From positions 783,359-847,358 of the forward strand of contig NZ_LT635782.1 of assembly GCF_900128425.1 (NCBI RefSeq): DNA of 64,000 bases, written 5' to 3'. Below are positions 57,864 through 64,000 of the stretch, one piece after another (within the stretch, counting starts at the first letter, position 1; each line of letters opens with the position of its first letter). Both the position numbers and the translations under genes were made by a program. Origin of the DNA: Anaerococcus urinomassiliensis (lineage in GTDB: Bacteria; Bacillota; Clostridia; Tissierellales; Peptoniphilaceae). The notes under the pieces were generated by a model, which saw only the letters and a program-made list of their open reading frames with translations, searched no databases and was not told the origin of the DNA.

Positions 57864-58157
57864 CTAGAATCTTTTCTTAGTATTATTTGGTTTATTCTTG
57901 CCTGTAATTAGGTTGATAACCCATAGTAAGATTACCGCACCAATTACTGCCCACAATACTTGGACAAATGTGCTTGGAGCAGCTCCCTTTAGGAAGAATG
58001 CATCATAAATCCATCCACCTATAACAGAACCGATAATACCAACTATGATATTAGCAATACCTCCCATTTGAGAATCTTTGCCCATAATCATACTTGCTAT
58101 CCATCCAGCTAATGCACCTAGTACTAGGGTCATAATAATTCCTGCTTGATTAAACAT
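57864..58157 (-). CDS. GlsB/YeaQ/YmgE-family stress membrane protein
   Basis: A 97-residue protein with three hydrophobic spans (about 8-26, 33-55, 64-88). Glycine motifs GALAGWIASMIMGKDSQMGG and NIIVGIIGSVIGGWI mark the transglycosylase-associated family. Members are stress-induced and of unsettled function. ATG 58157 is used, with AAAGGAG upstream; an in-frame ATG five codons earlier lacks that spacing. It stands alone. Confidence 0.9.
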   Translation of the reverse strand: MFNQAGIIMTLVLGALAGWIASMIMGKDSQMGGIANIIVGIIGSVIGGWIYDAFFLKGAAPSTFVQVLWAVIGAVILLWVINLITGKNKPNNTKKRF

Positions 58158-58342
58158 ATTTACTCCTTTCAAATTTGTATAAAATTACCTAATAAATTAA
58201 GTATTATCACATTATATTTATATCCCAAAATTACATTTTGAAACAACTACTTTTAGATTATTTAATTTTTTATAAAATAGTTTTATAATCTACAAAAATG
58301 ACAATATTCTAGGCATACTATGAAAACTTTATCTTATCCTTA

Positions 58343-58351
58343 TGGTATAAT
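58343..58351 (+). promoter_or_regulatory. Extended -10 promoter of the second two-component system
   Basis: TGG directly precedes TATAAT, 19 bases before the start codon of the response regulator; no clear -35 box is seen. The short distance would give a very short leader. Confidence 0.45.
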
Positions 58352-58370
58352 AATCTGTGAGGTATATACT

Positions 58371-59084
58371 ATGAATAAAATAACAATTTTAATAATAGAA
58401 GATGAGAAAAAAATTTCTACAATAATGAAATCATATTTTGAGAAGGAAGGCTACAAAGTTCTCCAAGCCTTTGATGGCAAGGAAGGTCTAAAAGTTTTCG
58501 AGGAAAATAATATAGATCTAGTTATCTTAGATTTGATGCTACCAAAACTTCCTGGAGAAGAAGTAATCAAGGAAATTAGGAACAAATCTGAATTGCCTGT
58601 TATTATGGTTTCTGCAAAAGTTGAAGAGAATAACCGCGTTGACGGACTAAGACTTGGCGCAGACGACTATGTAACAAAACCATTCTCACCAAAGGAATTG
58701 GTAGAAAGAGTAAAGGCAGTCCTAAGAAGAATAGAAAAATACAACATCCCAAGAGCTGACATTATTAAGACCAATGATGGTAGGCTTGAAATGGACCTTG
58801 AATACAACCGTATTTTTAAGGATGGCAAAGAAATTTTGCTTACAAAAAATGAGTTTCAGATCCTAAAAACCCTATTTTCAAATCCTAACAAGATCTATTC
58901 TAGAGATGAAATCATTGAACTAACATTTGGCTATGATTACGAAGCTTACGACAGGGCCATCGACACACATATCAAAAATATCAGGGCAAAAATAGAAGAT
59001 AATCCAAAAAAACCAAGCTATATAAAGACTATTTATGGTATGGGTTACAAATCAGGCGGAGTTGATGACTACATTAAAGAGTAA
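58371..59084 (+). CDS. OmpR-family response regulator
   Basis: A 237-residue regulator with a receiver domain (acidic pair IEDEKK, phospho-Asp in LVILDLMLPKLPG, Lys in DDYVTKPFSP). The winged-helix domain follows (LTKNEFQILKTLFSNPNKIY, and GYDYEAYDRAIDTHIKNIR with the recognition helix). ATG 58371 is preferred to the longer frame, which has no ribosome binding site. It overlaps the kinase gene by 20 bases. Confidence 0.94.
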   Translation: MNKITILIIEDEKKISTIMKSYFEKEGYKVLQAFDGKEGLKVFEENNIDLVILDLMLPKLPGEEVIKEIRNKSELPVIMVSAKVEENNRVDGLRLGADDYVTKPFSPKELVERVKAVLRRIEKYNIPRADIIKTNDGRLEMDLEYNRIFKDGKEILLTKNEFQILKTLFSNPNKIYSRDEIIELTFGYDYEAYDRAIDTHIKNIRAKIEDNPKKPSYIKTIYGMGYKSGGVDDYIKE

Positions 59085-60387
59085 AATCATCAGAAACTTT
59101 ATAGCAGGTATACTAGCCTGCGTCCTTGTATTTTCCATATTAGTCACCTTATTTGTCACTTTTAATTACAGGGAATTATTAAGTGACATACCTGACTATA
59201 GACCCAATGAGGTTAGTTTTTGGTTTAAGGAATATATCAAAGATCCTAATATAACCATAGATCAGATGTGGGAAAACCTAGATAGCCTTGCCAAAGATTT
59301 GGAAGTTGATATTAAGTATGAGGATAACAAGGGTAATACTTCCTATGAAGTTCATGGAAGGAATAAAAATAACACTTATCCCCTCTTGCACGAGAATATA
59401 AACTTAGTAAATTTGGATAGAAAACAGAGGTCAGGAAGTCTTACAGTTACCTACAATGCTAATCCAGAGCCTATACATCAACTGCAAAAAAACTTCTCTT
59501 CTGCCATTGTCTACTCACTATTTATATCGCTTGTGATAGGCATTATTATAAGTCTAATTTTATCGGATAATATTTCGGAACCGATAATGACAATCACCGA
59601 TGATACAGTAAAGATTAAAAATGGCGACTACAATATTATCAATCAAAATACAGATATTATAGAACTAGAAAATTTACAAGATAATATAACGTATCTATCC
59701 AAAAACTTAAAAAACCAAGAAGGAATTAGAAAACAATATGCCCAGGACATTTCTCACGAGCTTAGAACCCCTCTTACCAACTTGCAACTTTATATAGAAG
59801 CAATCAGAGATGGAGTTATCGAGGCTGACGAAACTACCATGGACATATTGCTAGAAGATGTAACAAGGCTTGAAGGTCTAGTTATAGACCTTAAAAAGAC
59901 TTTTGATGAAAATGTAAAATATTTTGAAGTTAAAAATGAAGAGTTTGACTTATCCCTACTTATTAACCGCATCATATATACATTTATCCCAAATGCAAAT
60001 AATAACCGCATCGATATCAATTCACATATTGAAGATCAAATAGTAATTACATCGGATAAGGATAAATTTACCCAAGTTATACAAAACCTTATATCAAATG
60101 CCATCAAAGCTATTGGCCAGGATGGTAATATTGATATTTTCCTATCTGGCGATCCTAACTTATTTGTAATCAAGGTAATTGATGATGGTGTTGGTATTGT
60201 AGAAGATAAAATTGATATGATTTTTGAAAGATTTTATCGTATAGAAGACGATAGAAACACTAACGAGAACGGCCACGGTTTAGGTCTATCAATAACCAAA
60301 AATTTTGTGGAAGCTTTAGGAGGAAAAATAGAAGTTAACTCTGTTTTAAATCAAGGAACCACCTTTATTTTAACATTTAAAAATTAA
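59065..60387 (+). CDS. Sensor histidine kinase
   Basis: A 440-residue kinase with two spans (about 11-31 and 148-170). Between them is an extracellular domain of about 115 residues, then a HAMP domain. The HisKA motif is YAQDISHELRTPLTNLQ. The ATP domain has NLISNAIKAIG, DDGVGIV and GHGLGLSITK. The extracytoplasmic part would sense an envelope signal. It probably acts with the overlapping response regulator and the membrane-anchored protein downstream. Confidence 0.94.
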   Translation: MTTLKSKIIRNFIAGILACVLVFSILVTLFVTFNYRELLSDIPDYRPNEVSFWFKEYIKDPNITIDQMWENLDSLAKDLEVDIKYEDNKGNTSYEVHGRNKNNTYPLLHENINLVNLDRKQRSGSLTVTYNANPEPIHQLQKNFSSAIVYSLFISLVIGIIISLILSDNISEPIMTITDDTVKIKNGDYNIINQNTDIIELENLQDNITYLSKNLKNQEGIRKQYAQDISHELRTPLTNLQLYIEAIRDGVIEADETTMDILLEDVTRLEGLVIDLKKTFDENVKYFEVKNEEFDLSLLINRIIYTFIPNANNNRIDINSHIEDQIVITSDKDKFTQVIQNLISNAIKAIGQDGNIDIFLSGDPNLFVIKVIDDGVGIVEDKIDMIFERFYRIEDDRNTNENGHGLGLSITKNFVEALGGKIEVNSVLNQGTTFILTFKN

Positions 60388-60398
60388 GGCAGGAAATT

Positions 60399-61778
60399 AT
60401 GTCAAGAGATACAAAAAGAAAGTCAAGGCAAAATAAAAAACTTGATAAAAGAAGATACTCAAAAAATACTGAAAATATTAGTCCAGCAAGAAGACAGAGA
60501 CTTGAAAAAAATAGAAAACAAAGACGAAGAAAGTTTCTCATTCGTAGGATTGTCTTATTGGCAATACTTGTTATTATCCTGGTATTTGCATCAAAGGCAA
60601 TAGTAAATAGTCTATACTCCTACAAAAAAATGGGCTATCCAGGATTTCGTGATGAGGTCTTGGATAGTATAGGAAGCGAAGTTTTTGTAAGTCCATCTGA
60701 AAATAGGTCACTAACAAGTGCAGAGAAGATAACAGATTTTGATGACCTATACGACGGTATTTCAAAAAACTATGCCGTTGACAAACTCAATACCAAAGAT
60801 TTTTTAGAATTTTCCAATGAGTATACCAATTTCAGGAAAAAAATAGCTGCTTCAAAGACTGACCAAGACTACTACTCTATACTAAACCAGTACTTGGAGG
60901 TATTAGACGATACTAGGACATTTGTAATTGATAAAAAGACTTATGATAGCTTGTTTGATTACTATAGGAACAAGGGCAAGTCTCCACAAAAAACAGTCCT
61001 GGAAAATCCACAAGCTGTTGATAGGTACAAGAGATTGTTGGACAATGCAAACAATGATAAGCCTTCTATGCAAATAACGAAGGCCAGCAATAATGTTGCA
61101 AGCATTACTCTAAAAGATTTTAGGGCCAACGAAGTTGACGAAGATATCAAAAAAATCACCGATTTCTTCAGGGACAACGGCCCTATTGGAACTATTATTT
61201 TGGATTTGTCAGACAATAATTCTATTGATAGTAGCTACTGGATAGAATTATCAAAGATTCTTATAGCAAATGACTACCATGAAGATAATATCATATTTTA
61301 TAGGTCTAAGCTTTTCCAGGATAGCCTGAAAAATTTCAAGGAAGATGAAAACAGTCCATACAAAACTGCCTTTGTAAAAAATGATTCATCAAAATATCCA
61401 GATGAAATTGATCTTATAGATCCTAACCATTACCTATACTATGATCAGCTAAGCCTTGATATTAAAAGGAATACGGAATATGCTGTGAGGAAAATATATG
61501 TATTGACCAATGAAAATACCGCCAATGAAGCCATAAAATTTGCCAGAGTATTACAGACAAACGGTGCATATATTGTAAAAAATGCCCTAGAATCTTCTAA
61601 TACTCATAAAGACGTCATCTACAACGCCCCAAGCAACTTATATATATTGGAACACTCAGGACTAATCGTTTCAATCAATTCTTCCTTTAGTAAGAACGAG
61701 GAAAATTTATATTTAGAATATGATCAAAAGATCAATTCCAAAGAACCGATTAATTCAATGCTCAACATACTAAGATAA
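60399..61778 (+). CDS. Membrane-anchored S41-peptidase-like protein lacking the catalytic Ser
   Basis: A 459-residue protein. A very basic cytoplasmic head (about 1-48) is followed by one span (about 49-68) and a large extracellular domain. That domain follows the S41 layout: FDDLYDGISKNY, VLDDTRTFVID (where S41 has DDGHT), VASITLKDF, TIILDLSDNNSID (for IIDLRGNGGG) and YVLTNENTANEAIKFA (for TASAAE). The expected catalytic Ser is Asn, and the GNGG loop is altered, so proteolysis is unlikely. It begins 11 bases after the kinase gene and is surely in its operon. A sensor or scaffold role is a guess. Confidence 0.65.
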   Translation: MSRDTKRKSRQNKKLDKRRYSKNTENISPARRQRLEKNRKQRRRKFLIRRIVLLAILVIILVFASKAIVNSLYSYKKMGYPGFRDEVLDSIGSEVFVSPSENRSLTSAEKITDFDDLYDGISKNYAVDKLNTKDFLEFSNEYTNFRKKIAASKTDQDYYSILNQYLEVLDDTRTFVIDKKTYDSLFDYYRNKGKSPQKTVLENPQAVDRYKRLLDNANNDKPSMQITKASNNVASITLKDFRANEVDEDIKKITDFFRDNGPIGTIILDLSDNNSIDSSYWIELSKILIANDYHEDNIIFYRSKLFQDSLKNFKEDENSPYKTAFVKNDSSKYPDEIDLIDPNHYLYYDQLSLDIKRNTEYAVRKIYVLTNENTANEAIKFARVLQTNGAYIVKNALESSNTHKDVIYNAPSNLYILEHSGLIVSINSSFSKNEENLYLEYDQKINSKEPINSMLNILR

Positions 61779-61784
61779 AATCAG

Positions 61785-61810
61785 CTCCCCATTTTTGGGG
61801 AGTTTTTTTA
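61785..61810 (+). terminator. Terminator after the two-component operon
   Basis: CTCCCC and GGGGAG pair around ATTTTT, followed by seven T residues. It reaches the thyX stop codon. Confidence 0.88.
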
Positions 61811-62566
61811 AAGATTATTGTAGATTTCTCTAACTTCTTTTATCTTGCCACAAGTCATTTTGCCTTCTGGGCAAGGACCGTTTACACAGGATGGGCCTGC
61901 ATTTTTAAATAAAGTAGGATAAATTTCTTTGCATATTTTTACCATCTCAAAGGCCATCTGTCTTATCTCCCATTGAGCCCTGTTGCAGCATCTAAGAGAA
62001 AAGAAATGAAGTAAATTTCTAGCATTCATAGTAAAAACTATTTTTGTTTCACAGGCATTTGGGAACACATATCTAGCATCCTCTATTGATTTTTTTTCCG
62101 CCTTTGACCTAGCTTCTTTTTCATTAAGCCCAGCTGATAAGTTCTCCTCATAATATTTATCAAATAGAGATTCTGATATCTTTAAGTAAGATTCTTTGGA
62201 ATTTTCCATGGCCTTTTCATATATTTCCAAGGCCTTACTATCCTCTTTTATCGCAGGTGGAATTATGTATTCAAAATCTTCTAGCCTTACATATCTCTGT
62301 GATTGTTGGGAGTATGACGCAAGCCTATGTCTAACTAATTGGTGGGTCAGTGTTCTAGAAACTCCCTCAGCTGCAAAGGTAAAACTAACGTGTTCTATTG
62401 GTGACATATGCCCCATATCCATTAGCATTGTTATGTATTTTTCTATTGATTTATCATCTAGTCTTTCTTTTATTTCTTCTATTCCAACCTTGGAATAACA
62501 AAGTTTTCCAGCTTGGGCTATGGTTTCTTCTGCATTTTTAGTAAAATTTATCAATTCAATTCTCAT
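61808..62566 (-). CDS. thyX: Flavin-dependent thymidylate synthase
   Basis: ThyX makes dTMP from dUMP with FAD and methylene-tetrahydrofolate. The 252-residue protein carries the ThyX motif [15 protein letters not shown] (about 80-95) and [17 protein letters not shown]. The C-terminal half has [22 protein letters not shown] 62566 follows AAGGAGG at 6 bases, which decides this start over ATG 62581. It is a single-gene unit. Confidence 0.96.
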   Translation of the reverse strand: MRIELINFTKNAEETIAQAGKLCYSKVGIEEIKERLDDKSIEKYITMLMDMGHMSPIEHVSFTFAAEGVSRTLTHQLVRHRLASYSQQSQRYVRLEDFEYIIPPAIKEDSKALEIYEKAMENSKESYLKISESLFDKYYEENLSAGLNEKEARSKAEKKSIEDARYVFPNACETKIVFTMNARNLLHFFSLRCCNRAQWEIRQMAFEMVKICKEIYPTLFKNAGPSCVNGPCPEGKMTCGKIKEVREIYNNL

Positions 62567-62593
62567 TATATCCTCCTTCAATTATATTAACAC

Positions 62594-62626
62594 AAAAAAA
62601 GAGAAAGCCTAAGCTTTCTCTAAAAA
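62594..62626 (-). terminator. Terminator after the multi-TM helical protein
   Basis: Minus strand AGAGAAAGC and GCTTTCTCT pair around TTAG, with T residues following, about 10 bases after the stop codon. Confidence 0.88.
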
Positions 62627-62635
62627 ATTATTTTA

Positions 62636-63829
62636 TTATCTAATTGTTTCTTTTCTTACAAATTCTAAAGCTTTTTGTTCACCCATTTGGCCACCCCATG
62701 CTGATAGTGCAAGAGCTGCTATAAGACCAAGGAATGTGATTACTGAACCAGCTGATGCTTTTTTGGATGCATCTTCTGCACCTTCTTTTGCATTTTCAAC
62801 TGTTTCATCTACTTTATTTTCAGCTTCTGTTGCATAGTTGTTAATTTGTGTTGAAGCATCGTTTAAAGCTGTTTGAGCTTGTTTGTTAGCATCAACTAAA
62901 CCATTATAAATATTATCGGTAACTTCTTCTGCTTCTTCTTGTGTTAGATCAGAGTTTTTAGCTACTGCATTTGCAATTGCATCTCTATCTGCAGAATCAG
63001 CTATTGTATTAGCCTTATCTTGAAGTGATTTCGTTAAGTCAGAAATAATTTTATTGGCATTATCTGGGTTTAGTGCTATATCTTTAACTGCTTGGCCAAT
63101 CTCATCTTTTGATTCTTCAAGTTGATTGTTAAGATATTCTGGTTGTAATTCTTCTATATCTGTATCAGCTAGATATTTTTCAACATTTTCTTGTAGTTCT
63201 GCTGTATCTACATCACCAATTGCATCTCCAGCTTTTTCTACACCAGCACTTACTGCATCACTTGTAGCTGAAATTGTTGAACCTGCTACATTTCCTGCAA
63301 CGTTAGCTGCTGTATTTACTGCAGTACCTGCAACATTTGCTGCTGCTCCTAGTACTTGACCAATAGCATTAATCACAAATGTTAGTAATAGTAGTATTGT
63401 AACTGCCCATGTAATAGCACCGTGCAATTTACCTGTTGATCTTGCTGAAAATCCAGCAACAAATCCACCTGCTAAAAATGATAAGATTAGAGTTATAGCA
63501 GTCAATATGCCTGTTCCTACGCCAACTCCTGATAGTGGATCACTAGTTGTTGGTGAGAATAGACCAAATCCTAGTGCAGCTGTAAGTAAGCTTAGTGTTG
63601 CAAAGCAAGCTGCTGCTGTTACTGCTCCAGCTAGTATTGAAGCCCAAGATAGGTTGTTTCCAGCTGGTATAGCGCTTGTTGCTTGTTCATATACTGGAAC
63701 ACCTGATCTTTGCTTTCTTTCTCTCTCACTTCTGTGTGGAGCTCTATTTGTATTCCTGCTTGATCTTTCAACATTTCTTTCTGTTTCAAAAATTTCCTTT
63801 TTTGAATCATTATTTTTTTTATCTGTCAT
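62636..63829 (-). CDS. Multi-TM protein with long polar helical repeat region, unknown function
   Basis: I do not recognise a named family. The 397-residue protein has a charged head rich in Arg, Glu and Ser (about 1-50). Three spans follow (about 62-92, 106-130, 138-165), with small-residue faces like ASILAGAVTAAACFATLSLL. The middle (about 166-362) is polar and probably helical, with Ala/Asn/Asp-rich repeats (ANVAGTAVNTAANVAGNVAG) resembling LEA-type or apolipoprotein-like helices. A final span lies at about 367-385. AAAGGAGG precedes the ATG. An envelope-stress or membrane-shaping role is only a guess. Confidence 0.78.
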   Translation of the reverse strand: MTDKKNNDSKKEIFETERNVERSSRNTNRAPHRSERERKQRSGVPVYEQATSAIPAGNNLSWASILAGAVTAAACFATLSLLTAALGFGLFSPTTSDPLSGVGVGTGILTAITLILSFLAGGFVAGFSARSTGKLHGAITWAVTILLLLTFVINAIGQVLGAAANVAGTAVNTAANVAGNVAGSTISATSDAVSAGVEKAGDAIGDVDTAELQENVEKYLADTDIEELQPEYLNNQLEESKDEIGQAVKDIALNPDNANKIISDLTKSLQDKANTIADSADRDAIANAVAKNSDLTQEEAEEVTDNIYNGLVDANKQAQTALNDASTQINNYATEAENKVDETVENAKEGAEDASKKASAGSVITFLGLIAALALSAWGGQMGEQKALEFVRKETIR

Positions 63830-63931
63830 GATTCCTCCTTTAATAATAACAATATAATATATTTTTGTTACTGGTTATATTATACCCATTCACTATGATT
63901 TTCAACTTTTTTTGAACTTTCAATAATATTA

Positions 63932-64000
63932 TTAAAACTTGTGGTTTATATTAGACTTGATATCTTGGGCTCTTTCAATCTCACTAACCATATCTCTGCC
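63932..64000 (-). CDS. C-terminal end of an unidentified protein (partial)
   Basis: The last 69 bases read on the minus strand as 22 codons (beginning GRDMVSEIERAQDIKSN) and end in TAA at 63932-63934. The rest of the gene lies outside the window. The segment looks helical and charged; no family can be assigned. No clear terminator follows it. Confidence 0.45.
   Translation of the reverse strand, partial: GRDMVSEIERAQDIKSNINHKF

Overview
The window looks like chromosomal DNA from a low-GC, non-sporulating anaerobic Firmicute. Gene order, AT-rich codons and protein character suggest a Gram-positive anaerobic coccus of the Anaerococcus/Peptoniphilus type. That assignment is inferred from reading the sequence, not from a search. 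No rRNA, tRNA, CRISPR array, insertion sequence or prophage is visible. Nearly all DNA is coding, and most transcription units end in clear hairpin plus T-run terminators.

Layout. 1-3.9 kb: a partial Fur/PerR-type regulator, then the ribosomal block rpmG-secE-nusG-rplK-rplA-rplJ-rplL (minus strand) with an L10 leader; rpoB does not follow rplL. 3.9-10.6 kb: an unknown small gene, glmM, an aldehyde dehydrogenase broken by one stop codon, trmN6-like and rsmI genes, a D-lactate dehydrogenase, rpsU and hinT. 10.6-17.8 kb: mtaB and the heat-shock set dnaJ-dnaK-grpE-hrcA with a CIRCE operator, then hemW. 17.8-26.2 kb: an accessory block with a response regulator, an ABC transporter and a kinase of antibiotic-peptide-response type, a reductase behind a Fur-like box, an AI-2E-type permease, an ECF sigma/anti-sigma pair, a VOC protein and a 3-hydroxyacyl-CoA dehydrogenase. 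26.2-32.4 kb: lepA, lepB, rpsT, holA, comEC. 32.4-38.4 kb: a second accessory block with a degenerate AlaX-like protein, a tiny putative peptide gene in front of a two-subunit ABC exporter, and two tandem VTT/TVP38 membrane proteins, each behind a palindromic operator. 38.4-43.6 kb: rarA-asnS-leuS. 43.6-51.2 kb: a compact division and cell-wall cluster mraZ-rsmH-ftsL-mraY-murD-murG-ftsQ-ftsZ-nrdR. 51.3-64 kb: lgt, yebC, yigZ, hflX, a class A penicillin-binding protein, a GlsB-type membrane protein, a two-component system with a membrane-anchored S41-like protein that lacks the catalytic serine, thyX, and a multi-TM protein with a long polar helical region.

The order comEC-holA-rpsT-lepA ... 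hemW-hrcA-grpE-dnaK-dnaJ-mtaB-rpsU matches the Bacillus subtilis arrangement, but the accessory block at 17.8-26.2 kb splits it and the spore genes gpr/spoIIP are absent. The most interesting locus is 33.08-36.76 kb. A near-consensus promoter and a strong ribosome binding site drive a 14-codon ORF. Restoring one A in a five-A run would extend that ORF to a 41-residue peptide whose stop codon overlaps the start of the ABC exporter. This looks like a peptide-plus-exporter system not described to my knowledge, either frameshifted in this strain or mis-sequenced.
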